This document shows positions 1 to 9,054 of a stretch of 23,209 nt of DNA, in pieces (position 1 is the stretch's first letter; the number at the start of each line of letters is the position of its first letter). The stretch is from Paraglomus occultum (lineage: Eukaryota; Glomeromycota; Glomeromycetes; Paraglomerales; Paraglomeraceae). The position numbers were made by a program, and so were the translations under genes. The stretch lies in assembly GCA_910592205.1 (NCBI GenBank), contig CAJVPJ010000507.1, positions 1 through 23,209 on the forward strand, read 5' to 3'. The notes beneath the pieces are model-generated. The model was given only the letters and a program-made list of their open reading frames with translations, did not search any database and had not been told where the DNA came from.

Positions 1-69
1 TATTAGTTTTTGTTTGTTTCTATTAAATTCTTTATATTTAATCTTTTAATGATATTAATTATTAAAATA

Positions 70-90
70 TATAATATAGGAATTAAAATC
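70..90 (+). promoter_or_regulatory. Bacterial-style -10 box and ribosome binding site ahead of the mollicute-like gene
   Basis: TATAAT at 70-75 is followed by a short purine-rich AGGAA at 78-82, eight bases before the ATG at 91. This spacing fits a bacterial Shine-Dalgarno and supports 91 as the start, rather than the in-frame upstream codon at position 10. The surroundings are so AT-rich that a TATAAT by chance is easy, so only the combination with the TGA=Trp frame downstream gives it weight. Confidence 0.3.
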
Positions 91-1438
91 ATGGCATTCA
101 ATAAAAATAATATTAACACTGAAAATGAGGCAAAAGAATACTCAAATTATCATGGGGGAGCTCTTAAACCTGAAGAAAAGGCTATCTTTGATAGTAATCT
201 TTTAAAACCAAATGACACTTTGGATAAAACACTCCTTCAAGATACTGCTCAGCTATTAAACGATTGAAGAAAAGCCAGAGAAGAAATAAAGAAGGGAAAA
301 ATGGGTTTAAGTTCAGCTTCTCATACTTTATTGGCAGCCATCTTAAAAGAACAAAAGCTGAATCTATTCCTTATCAAGTAGTTAATGAATTACTTCCAAA
401 TCAACCAGTTGATAAAATTATTTCTCAATTTTATTTGCTGAATCTGATCCCGAATTTGATCAAAAACACAAAAAAGCAATACTTGAAGTTAAAGATTTGG
501 AGGATAAAGAAAAGGTTGTTGACAAAGAAATTCGAGAACTAGAAAAAAATCATTAGAAAAGGAACAAACTAAGTTAGAAACTAACATTGGTATTGCAGTT
601 GGTGCTTTAAAAAATGATCTTAGAGCTTCCTGGAGTAGGTGGTCGCAAGTTTTTTGAATTAATATCAAGAGAATTATATAAATCTACTACTGCTAATACT
701 AATAGTTATGGATCATCAAAACTGGTTATAATGGTAATGGTAAACTTTATACTCATCCAATTTATTTATGTATGGATTTTCAAGGTCAAATTTGAACCAT
801 TCTCAAGATATAAACTTTTTGAATATACTGTATTAATATTGATTCTTCAGATTGTTCTTGGACTAAAGATGCTAATGGTAATAACCAAAAGAAAAAATTT
901 AAACAAGTATTTACTCGAGTTGCAAATTTGCAACTTAATATTAAAACTTTGGTGATAAAAGTATGATGTCTGAAATAACTTATTATAATGAAAGATATAA
1001 AAGAAAAAATATAGAAACTCATCGATATATGAGTGATATCTTCTATGTCATGCATGCTCTCTTTCCCAAAGATAAAAATAGTCCTTTCATATACAAAAAG
1101 GGCAAAAGAGTTGTTTACAATTTAATGATACAGACAAGAGTATTGACACTCCTTATAAAGTGTATTGACGAGGAGCAGATGCCAGCATTTTTGGTAAGAA
1201 TTATTCTCTTACTTTCCCAAGTATTTTGAGAGCTCCTTTTCCATGTGAAGAAAAACATTTAACTTGAGTGAATGGTCAAATTCCTGAATTCTTTTGACAA
1301 GTTTATAATTATAATAATGATGAAGCCATTCAATTTACTGCCTTTCATGAAGTATTAGGTCCTGATGCAAATACTATGGTAAAAATTCGTAAAGAACCAA
1401 TAACTGAAAATTCATGGAGAATGCTTAGAGATTCATAA
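91..1438 (+). pseudogene. Broken mollicute-type gene using TGA as tryptophan; product unknown
   Basis: A protein-like reading can be followed from ATG 91 to TAA 1436-1438, but it changes frame about seven times (near 353, 430, 545, 612, 719, 947 and 1120) and has one TAA at 811. Each frame change lies at a short A or T run. Along this reading TGA stands where a residue is needed at 265, 793, 820, 1166, 1265 and 1295. Three of these fall in the last ~105 codons (frame of 1121-1438), which contain no TAA or TAG. Contexts such as VY-W-RGAD, LT-W-VNGQ and FF-W-QVYN read naturally with tryptophan. TGG also occurs (859). TGA=Trp is the Mycoplasma/Spiroplasma code, also used by Mollicutes-related endobacteria of mycorrhizal fungi. 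Lysine, asparagine and A/T-ending codons dominate, and the first part is charged and helix-like (residues ~20-70). I do not recognise the family. A mitochondrial or mitovirus-like origin would also allow TGA=Trp but shows no matching motif. Confidence 0.65.
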
Positions 1439-1976
1439 CGTATTCATGAGCACTACTACTACTATTACGAATATATCATTCTAAGTCACATTCTTCGATT
1501 TTCCCGCCACATCAGCCGTTTCTTAGCTCACACAGTCAAATGTTCATTCTGTTGCAAGCATACCTCCAACTCGATGAAATATGAATATACGCGCTACACA
1601 TTTATAAAACTGTTGTACTTCAATTTGGTACCTGTATCAATTCTGGACTGATATGGTATGCTTTACTAGTATTATTTCGTGTTTCTACTATTACTATGGC
1701 GTACGTGGCTGGCATTCACCGCATACATCATTGCATTATCTGAAACGAGAATTTTTCTCGTGACACAATATTCACTTTAATTTTTATTTCATCTCATTAA
1801 TAGTGTACAGATACTTTACATACTTTTAATTAAACTACATGTGATCCAGCACATCCAATTCATTACATATCAAACGTAACGATCAACGTCTTGTGATCGC
1901 CGAACGGATTACATTGATCAATTGTCAGAACCTCACCCTCAATTAAACCAAAAAAGTCGTGTAATCTGTCATTAAA
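1439..1976. other. Non-coding spacer between the mollicute-like remnant and the F-box gene
   Basis: No convincing reading frame on either strand. Base composition visibly rises in G+C after about 1440 compared with 1-1438. The right part should hold the 3' UTR of the minus-strand F-box gene: TTTTATT at about 1781-1787 reads as AATAAAA on the minus strand, a possible polyadenylation signal about 190 bases past the stop. Confidence 0.4.
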
Positions 1977-3755
1977 TTACTGTAAATATCTGGAGAGCAT
2001 ACTCCACGACCACATTAATTCACACTCAAATTTTTCAATTGTCTCTTCCGCGCGGTTAATCAAATCCTCGCGCATTCCACTTTCAGTCACTACCATGTTA
2101 AAGTCTTTCAACGTACCTTTCAGAAACCTTAATACTACTTCTGTGTAACAATCTCCTTTACCAAAACACGGCACTAATTTCAGTTGTTCAATGGGTGGCC
2201 CCGATTTGCTGAGAAATATTTCCAACGTTTGCGGCGATATCTGCTGCCGAGCACCTTTTATAGTAAGATGTCTAAGATTTGGAAACTCTTGTATGGAAAG
2301 CGCCAAAAACAGCCAATCCATGTCTGCCACTGGCCCGGAAATTTCTAACGACTTCATGTGATGATGCTCAAGTAGATATTTAAGAAGCAGCGGTGTGTCC
2401 TCTGACTCGATAACTGCGCCAAAATGAGAAACTTTGGGGCAGAGCACGTTGACAAGTTCGATCAGATAACTACACGACTCTGCCTCACCCAGATTAACCG
2501 ACTCCAATGTGTTACCGCAGTTACTTAACATTGACTCTACTAGACTCGAGGGCACTCTTGTATCACAGAAATCTAGTGAAGTTAGACAAGGATAGCGTCC
2601 ATGCGCTAACGAGTCGAGTAGTTCGGCCGTCACATTCCTACAGGCATGAAACTTTATACTCCGCAATTGAGTGGTAGACGAGAGAATCTTCAATGGTTTC
2701 CACGATCGGAAGCTGACCCCTATAAAATGAAGAGACTGTAACGTAGACGAGTGATGCTCCAGCGCTTCTACTATAGATGTACAATCACGACCAGTCCACC
2801 CCAACTCAAAGTGAACCAATTTACGTTGGCCTCTAATGAGCGTGATCAAGCTCTCTCCGACTCGAGTATCATCCCAACTGGTCAACGGAAGACGATATAC
2901 GCGGACCGTCGTCAGTTTTGATGTTGCGTTGGTCAGCGCCTGGAGCAGTTCGGCTGATGGCGCATTCGCTCTCCACTCAAACTCTGTCAGAGTAGATAAT
3001 CCATGACTGTCGGCTATGTATGCTTTAATTCGGCGATATGGATCAGCGAATCCATCAAGATCAATGTCCAATTGAACGCAAAGCGTCTTTAGTCGATGAC
3101 AATTGTTGAGAAGTAGTTGACACATTGTGCCAGCAAATTCAGTAAGCCCACCCAATGCATCGTCTTTAATTTCTTCTTTGAAAGAATGTGATGTTCTCAT
3201 TGTTATCTGTTCTGTGAATTTACTGAGAACCTTGTCCAACTTGATTTTTACGTTCCTCACAGTCTTCTTTTTCTTCTTGTATGCAAGCCCTTGCAATACA
3301 GCTCGACATAGATCTCTGACGTGTAACTCTTCTATAAACGATAAATAGTCAAACAAGGGTCGCTCTTTTCGCTTTTTTAGTTTCATAAGTAAATGAGAAG
3401 AATTTTCGTGACCTAGACAAACTAGACACATGCGGAGTAATTTGAATGGTTCACGCCGAGGAGTGTCGGGTGATTTGTGTTTCTTTTTTGTTTTCAGATA
3501 TAGCAATACAAAAGGTCGAGACCATAGAACAGATATAGCGGCCCTGCACCAATGTCTGTTAACTAATATACATGAGTATAATGATTGTCTTTCGTCTGCA
3601 AGGTAAGAGAATATGTTGAATAGACATTCGGTTGGAAGGTGGAGAGATTTGTGTTCTTCAGTTTGTACGCCGGCGGAAAGACTTCTGTCTTTGACCGGAT
3701 TCTTGTTGATTCGTGTGCAGCTACGTATTAGTTTTCCTTCCCTTGGAACGGTCAT
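1977..3755 (-). CDS. F-box protein with leucine-rich-repeat-like C-terminal region
   Basis: Single-exon gene of 592 codons, start ATG at 3755, stop TAA at 1979-1977. Residues ~38-82 form a typical F-box: LPTECLFNIFSYL, then SLYSCILVNRHWCRAAISVLW, with the leucines and the VNRxW core of fungal F-boxes. A lysine-rich loop (~90-130 and ~160-175) follows. From ~220 there are irregular leucine-rich repeats (for example LTSLDFCDTRV, LRHLTIKGAR, LESVNLGEAE), as in F-box/LRR proteins. By family knowledge the F-box binds Skp1 in an SCF ubiquitin ligase and the repeats select the substrate; the substrate cannot be read from sequence. F-box families of this architecture are strongly expanded in Glomeromycotina. 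The frame is uninterrupted and codon use is ordinary, so the gene looks intact. No signal peptide or membrane segment is seen. Confidence 0.88.
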   Translation of the reverse strand: MTVPREGKLIRSCTRINKNPVKDRSLSAGVQTEEHKSLHLPTECLFNIFSYLADERQSLYSCILVNRHWCRAAISVLWSRPFVLLYLKTKKKHKSPDTPRREPFKLLRMCLVCLGHENSSHLLMKLKKRKERPLFDYLSFIEELHVRDLCRAVLQGLAYKKKKKTVRNVKIKLDKVLSKFTEQITMRTSHSFKEEIKDDALGGLTEFAGTMCQLLLNNCHRLKTLCVQLDIDLDGFADPYRRIKAYIADSHGLSTLTEFEWRANAPSAELLQALTNATSKLTTVRVYRLPLTSWDDTRVGESLITLIRGQRKLVHFELGWTGRDCTSIVEALEHHSSTLQSLHFIGVSFRSWKPLKILSSTTQLRSIKFHACRNVTAELLDSLAHGRYPCLTSLDFCDTRVPSSLVESMLSNCGNTLESVNLGEAESCSYLIELVNVLCPKVSHFGAVIESEDTPLLLKYLLEHHHMKSLEISGPVADMDWLFLALSIQEFPNLRHLTIKGARQQISPQTLEIFLSKSGPPIEQLKLVPCFGKGDCYTEVVLRFLKGTLKDFNMVVTESGMREDLINRAEETIEKFECELMWSWSMLSRYLQ

Positions 3756-4440
3756 TCCAATATTAGTTAAAATGAATTAATTTAAGTAGGTTGGGAGGAA
3801 AGGATTTCCGACTGCGGCAGAGTCGGTAAAGAGAGAGGGAACAAGAAATGAATAGGGAAAGGGTGGTGGGCGAGTGACAGACAAAGGAAGGGAATATGGT
3901 TCATTATTTATTACAGGATTTGTCAGATGTCGTACAGTACAGTGAACACAAAGAACAGAGGGGAGACGAACTGCAGACATGACTTCGGAGTCGACAATTC
4001 CGTAAAGAATTTGTCGGTTGCTTTTCTAAGGGGGGAGGGAGAAAAAAAAAAGGAAGAAAAGATGTATGCGTTCGTGATGGGAGATGACATGAGTGTGTAC
4101 AATAAAGTCGGATGATTGCATTAAATGTTCTTTAATTGATTAATTCGTATTGTTAAGGAGGCAATTCATAACTTTGTGACAATCTCAATTGAGTATCGTG
4201 TTACCAGAGACACAAGATAACAATGAGCCACAGAATGATATACGATGCACGTTATGGAATATCGTTCAACCTTTGTTTAATGATATTATGGCTTGGACAA
4301 GCACCAATGAATGCGGTCCCTCATTAAAATGTTGGAGAAACCAAAGCAGGCAAATTATGGAAGACGGAGCGCATCGGATGTTAACGGGTTGTTACCGCTA
4401 TACAGGTAATGAGGCAGGATCAAAGCTGTGAAAAGCTCCC
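3756..4440. other. Upstream region of the F-box gene with a purine-rich tract; no supported gene
   Basis: Contains a 33-base almost pure G/A tract at about 4030-4062, which is a pyrimidine tract on the F-box gene's strand about 280 bases before its start and could be a promoter element. The plus-strand frame 4189-4431 is open for 80 codons but opens with TTG, has no upstream ATG in frame and no recognisable domain, so I do not call it a gene. Confidence 0.4.
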
Positions 4441-5676
4441 TCCCACCTTTTTTTGAAATGCGCAGAGTATGTGGTGAGTAAAGTATGCTGGATGTTGTAA
4501 TATTAATATACAGGGCTTGTGCCATCAAGAGTAGGACGAAAATAAACGAACTTTGGGATATTAACAAATATTACCTTCTTGTCGTACAGATTCAATTTAT
4601 GAAACTTTAACGAATAGATCTTAGTCCTAATTTGTAGTGGGGGTCCTAATGCTATCTCTAAAGATTAACATGAAATCTTTCGAAAAGTATACTGATTCAA
4701 ACAATACACCTGTATGTAATATGCAGGTTGACGCTGTGTACAGTATTACAGGGTTCAAGATCTCCGAATGCATTTTTTCCTACCACTACATGTAAATGGA
4801 ATTATATAGCATTTATCTCAGACTATGCTCTACATTATTTTCAAAACAGAAGCATTAATTTTGTATTCTTTAACCAATTGTGTATGTCTTTATCCTATCG
4901 AGTGTAAAGAAATTTTATAAAAACTAATTATATGCCAATCACTTTTCGTGTTTAGCGCAATGGCTTATCATTAAATCATAAGTAATTGTTATGGAGACAA
5001 CAGTTTTGTCATAACGTTGAACTTGTCATTACATATTACAAGATTGAAAGAATTGACCGGCCTTTGATTTATCTGATTGAACAAAATACAAAATTTATAA
5101 CGCGTCTGCCAATATCAAAATAAAACAGAACCACGATCATTTACATGCTTGAAACATCACACAGGAAGCAATCTTAGCACTGGGCAAAACTCACGGGGGG
5201 GGATCCATCTGAAGCAGGATGTAATTAATGGTAACGATGCTGTGTCATACGTTTCTAATGTATGATTATTTTAGTACCCGTGATACATCAATGTTGTACT
5301 GGATATGATAAAACATTGATTATGATGCAATGCAACACTCGTGACCATAACAGCTTTATTTATAGCAAGTTTTACAAATACATCAAAACCGCAATGTCAC
5401 CCGCACATAATTTTTATCATTCACTGACACTAGTCATCGGATCAATAAGGAAAGGATCCTGCTGCTTATACAGCACGTGTGTAAGTATTATAAACTAAAA
5501 TACTAGTACGCGGATAACCACATCCTTCGAGCTTGTTTAGAAATTGACGATTTGCTATGACGAGTGCTTCTTTGTGTTCCTGAACCGACATGTCTTGTTC
5601 ACTTTTATATACACATAAACTTGTCGAGTATTTAGATACCAAGAATTTCTGTAATTGCTAAATCTAAATGTACCAA
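4441..5676. other. AT-rich intergenic stretch without recognisable genes
   Basis: Only short frames without coding character are present. A run of eight G at about 5195-5202 and scattered A/T runs are the only local oddities. No tRNA-like B box, inverted repeat with target duplication or domain signature was seen. Confidence 0.4.
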
Positions 5677-6306
5677 TTACGTCGCCAGTCTAACGACAAT
5701 TGCATGTGGGTAACACTGCATGATGAGTAAAAAATGTAACAGTGATTTCCATATTCGTAGAATGGCACAAATTAAAAACCAGGTCATAGTCAATGTTAAA
5801 AACACAGCCTTGCTTACAAGCCAAGAGTTGTACGCACGTAGAAAAGTTGGCCAAGTGACAATCTTATCTTTTACAAGACAACTAAATTGCTCATCTCCAG
5901 TTGGAACAACGCTTTGCAAGTCCTTTATAACTTTTACTCAAACCAAAAAAAAAACCAATGATATATTGACCTTGAGACTTACGGCAAGTTTATTCCTGCT
6001 AAATTGAAACTAAATATGTTGAGATAAATTAGTTAAACAGGGTTTGCAACTCACAATGTCTTACTGACTGTGATCTTTGACTATTATTTAAACCTCGAGT
6101 GTTACCATTATTGCTATCAGCAGCAATTAACAGTTTCTCTGTTTTCTCGATACGATGATTATTGAATCCCTTTTCAAATATGCGTTTATTCGAGTGCAAG
6201 AAAACTACTAGCAATTCTAAGAGTTTATTATCGAAAAACGTTTATTTATCTGAACTGGTATTCCCCAGTCACGATTTGGGACCTCACTTTTAATCGTATT
6301 TGACAT
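5677..6306 (-). CDS. Possible small spliced gene, function unknown, optional membrane segment
   Basis: Model from splice signals and frame continuity: exon 1 6306-6288 (starts ATG), exon 2 6216-6065, exon 3 6009-5983, exon 4 5922-5677 ending in TAA. Introns are 6287-6217 (GTGAGG...TTAG), 6064-6010 (GTAAGA, CTAAT branch site, TTTAG) and 5982-5923 (GTAAGT...AAAG). Phases agree at all three junctions, which gives 147 residues. Exon 4 also contains GTAAGC at 5817 and ATGCAG ending at 5716. Removing these 102 bases keeps the frame and yields 113 residues, but deletes a hydrophobic segment (about residues 103-117, FLTLTMTWFLICAIL). Exon 2 is basic, with HRIEKTEKLL and RSQS. I recognise no domain. 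Another open stretch starts at ATG 6486 but ends at 6364 and does not join in phase. The model rests on splice grammar only; a chance arrangement is possible. Confidence 0.35.
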
Positions 6307-7300
6307 TCCAATTCTATAACAGTGAAACAATTTTTTTCACTTATTCCTTACGCAACTGAGTATTTATGAATTGACGGATGTTAGCGAAAGAAATGCAGCA
6401 GCAGAAAAGACATCGATAAATTTCCATAAAACGTAACAATGTCTCTTTTCCAAGATTGCATTATCAATATACCCCATCGTTGACATGCTCACTACATAGA
6501 ATCATACATGACAAGTTAAAATAATTAGAGTTGTTGGTATCAATGCAGGTTCTTTAGCAATGACATAGTCTATGTCTTAATTATGACAGCTCTACACTTT
6601 CATATGTAGAAATAATAAACTTGTCAAGTGAAGAACATGCTAGAAATTTGCCATCTCGCAAATGTTGAGTGTGTAAAAAATTATAAACCCGTGTTAGGAG
6701 CCCTCATTCTACTTGTTCACTAAGACATCAGTATAGAGTATGAACCTGACACTGTTTAAAACCAATGACTGGGACCTCTGTCAATCCGTTAATCTATAAC
6801 TTTTTTTTTCATCCGGCTATTAATACGCTTGCGAAAGTATCTAGCTGCAAGCTAGGCTGCTCCAACAAAAAAATTGTGGTATATAAATATGCTTGTATTA
6901 AATATGAATTAATGAAGACGACATTACAAAGAAAAGTTATCTTGGATAAATAATAACATCTTATCGCTGTCAGGATATTAGTAATCTTAATATCAAAATT
7001 TGTAAATGCGTAGAATATAACGTTCTTATATTCATAATAAAACCCTAACACATAACAAAGCAAAACGCACAATAAAACTCATTTTTAATGTTCAGTTGAA
7101 CACTTGGCATAATTGGCATTCATAGAGACATGAAGGATCTCTCCTTGCACGAAAAGTACGTGTTAAGCCTTACTATTATTACCTGGTTGCGTTGAAATTG
7201 ATAGAAATGAAATATTTTATTCACGGATTAATAAGATATGGTTAGATTACAAATGAATGTTTACAGTATCAATGTGTCAACGAGTAATTCTTATCCCGTA
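6307..7300. other. Intergenic AT-rich stretch
   Basis: No supported gene. A perfect 15-base palindrome, GACATAG-T-CTATGTC, lies at about 6562-6576. It is short enough to be chance. Frames here are short, without domain signatures or splice-linked partners. Confidence 0.35.
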
Positions 7301-7305
7301 AAAAT

Positions 7306-7475
7306 GCTACCGCTTAGAAAAAAATATGTCGTTACAGTTGAATCACGCTCATATTACACTACCGCCTTAAAAAGAACAATGGCTTACAATCGAGTCATGT
7401 TCATATTACACTACCCGTCTTAAAAAAAACAATATGTTGTTACAAGTAGAGTCATACTCATATTACACTACGGGA
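7306..7475. repeat. About three tandem copies of a ~52-57 bp unit reaching into the DUF4203 gene's 3' end
   Basis: The core CATATTACACTAC recurs at 7350, 7402 and 7459 (spacings 52 and 57), each copy preceded by TCA-rich sequence (AATCACGCT, GAGTCATGT, GAGTCATACT). The first two copies are followed by a CCGYCTTAAAAA-type stretch and ACAAT; a partial earlier unit starts near 7306. The third copy contains the stop codon (TTA at 7463-7465 on the plus strand) and the last codons of the minus-strand DUF4203 gene. The array therefore looks like duplication of the gene's 3' end or, in reverse, a repeat that supplies its stop. Confidence 0.75.
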
Positions 7476-8521
7476 GCTCTATTTCTCCTTCTTCCCCATC
7501 TCCAAGGACCCAATCCGAATCTTCTTTTCGCTGCCGGGTCGTAATATCCAAATTTATACGTCCTGAAGTAGTGCCATTGCACTATCGTTCCCAGAAGGAA
7601 GAGTACGATCATTCCGATCAACATTCCTACTACTCTCCCGCTTACACGATATTCAAGGGTATCCTTGTTAACATTTTGCATTGAGCTGAACGTCTCGGTA
7701 AAGCCAGTCCTTGCAAACATATCGATACCCAGTATGATCGAGAATGCTCCGATGAATGCAGTGCCCAGTATGATCGCCAGGTTGGGGAAACATACAGTGA
7801 AAACAATACCAGCGATTATAAATGCTATGATGAAAACGATTCGGCCGGCGCGCGAGTGTATTAGGCCTCCACTTCCGAATGAGAGTATGAACAAGGCCAA
7901 GGCATAGCCAGCTACTCCTCCGAGAACCCATACCACAAGTGTAGAGAAACACAAAAACAGCGCTCCGAACAGCAGACCGACGACAATAGATACCACAACA
8001 AGTATTGCTTCTGTTACCGCTTCAGATCCTGCGTAACCACCATCTGGTTCTGCATTTAATAATATGATCCAAGCTATCACGGCTATTTAAAAAAAGTTTC
8101 CGTAAAATTATTTACGTTAGTACGATTTTTCGGTTGGGAAATATTGAACTGCCCATTCCTATAATTATTCAAAACTTACCCCCAACGTAAAAGCCAAGAA
8201 TGAACATGCTGATTCTAAAGTATCTTCTGCCAAAGAAACAGTAGAAAATTCCTACAGCGATTAATATTATTCCCATAACCACTCGGCCAGCAGTGAGCTT
8301 CGTGTCTTTATGATAAAGTAAAGGCAAAAAACCGTTAATATCCACCAGATTAACGCATTAGTTGGACAAGTGATAATAAATCGTTGTAAATGCATACTTT
8401 GGGGAGTAACATCAAACGGCGGCGGCCGCGGTGCCGCAAACACGGTAGAGGCGAGTTGATAGAGACATAGGAGTAATGTTAATCGGAGTAGCTGTAACTT
8501 TGATGAAAACATCGCAGCCAT
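7463..8521 (-). CDS. DUF4203 / TMEM198-like multi-pass membrane protein
   Basis: Three exons: 8521-8398, 8305-8180 and 8082-7463. Introns are 8397-8306 (GTATGC...AAAG) and 8179-8083 (GTAAGT, TACTAAC branch site, AATAG). All phases fit and give 289 residues. Residues 1-29 are a signal peptide (hydrophobic LRLTLLLCLYQLA, then cleavage after VFA), followed by proline-rich APRPPPFDVTPQ. Exon 2 carries GIILIAVGIFYCFFGRRYFR and GFYVG, and exon 3 several further hydrophobic helices with small-residue packing (LGGVAGYALALF, FIIAFIIAGIVF, AIILGTAFIGAF, VVGMLIGMIVLFLLGTIVQW). The FFGRRYFR turn and AWIILLNAEPDGGY are what I associate with fungal DUF4203 proteins; the animal relative TMEM198 is linked to Wnt signalling, but the fungal role is unknown. 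The C-terminus is basic (WGRRRNRAP). The gene looks intact and likely sits in the plasma or an endomembrane. Confidence 0.9.
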
Positions 8522-8605
8522 TTACAACTTGATTATGAGATGCGTCGTGATAAAGAACCCGATTAAATTTCTGGGATGCCTGATCTTAATTCGATCCAAA
8601 AGGCC

Positions 8606-8613
8606 CTTATATA
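8606..8613 (-). promoter_or_regulatory. TATA box of the DUF4203 gene
   Basis: TATATAAG on the minus strand, 85 bases ahead of the ATG at 8521, followed by GGGCC. The sequence and distance fit a TATA-type core promoter with a short 5' UTR. Confidence 0.5.
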
Positions 8614-8814
8614 TTTCTTTGCAGGGCGGATTTCTATTTTAGCAGCAACCTACACATATTTAGCCAGCTGGGAAGGTCCCCGTTGATCCCTTGGCAAAGA
8701 GCTTGGTTACGCCTATGACATGACGGATAGTGTGTGACACTAACTTTTGAAGCCAAGGAAACAATAATTATAATTAGATAGAGTTTGTCAAGTAAATCAA
8801 GCATTCATAATACG

Positions 8815-9054
8815 TTATTGCGAGAATATTATTCCTAAGATATCGATTGCAGCTGTTCTAAATATGTTGAAAGCCAAGAACTTCATTACCTTATTTATCA
8901 AGCCTTTCTTGTACTGATCTTCATCATTGCGAGTTTCTGTCCAAAGCGGTATTGTAAGGGCGTCAGACTCGATTCTGGGACATTTCCTTTGTTGATGCAC
9001 TCGAAACGAAGCATCGTCACCGAATAAAAATCTCGATGACATCAATACATACAA
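8815..9054 (-). CDS. Small hypothetical protein or exon
   Basis: ATG-started open frame of 79 codons ending in TAA at 8817-8815, divergently placed upstream of nothing recognisable and about 200 bases behind the DUF4203 promoter. The protein has a polar, charged middle (residues ~30-52, TETRNDEDQYKKG) and a hydrophobic, amphipathic end (KFLAFNIFRTAAIDILGIIF). Codon choice is plausible for this genome. No domain is recognised, no clear splice partners are seen upstream, and a chance open frame of this length is not excluded. Confidence 0.25.
   Translation of the reverse strand: MYVLMSSRFLFGDDASFRVHQQRKCPRIESDALTIPLWTETRNDEDQYKKGLINKVMKFLAFNIFRTAAIDILGIIFSQ

Noticed and set aside
614-1229. Open frames at 614-955 and 963-1229 as separate small genes
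   Set aside because: They are pieces of the single frame-broken block with TGA=Trp; each begins and ends where the frame of the block changes.
3777-4115. Frames on both strands in the F-box upstream region
   Set aside because: They are low-complexity translations of a purine-rich tract and lie in the promoter region.
4189-4431. 80-codon plus-strand frame (LPETQDNNEPQND)
   Set aside because: It opens at TTG with no ATG in frame, has no recognisable domain and no convincing splice partner.
5720-6007. 95-codon plus-strand frame
   Set aside because: It lies opposite the splice-supported minus-strand exons and has no domain.
7665-7952. Frames inside the DUF4203 gene on both strands
   Set aside because: They are shadows of the membrane protein's third exon.
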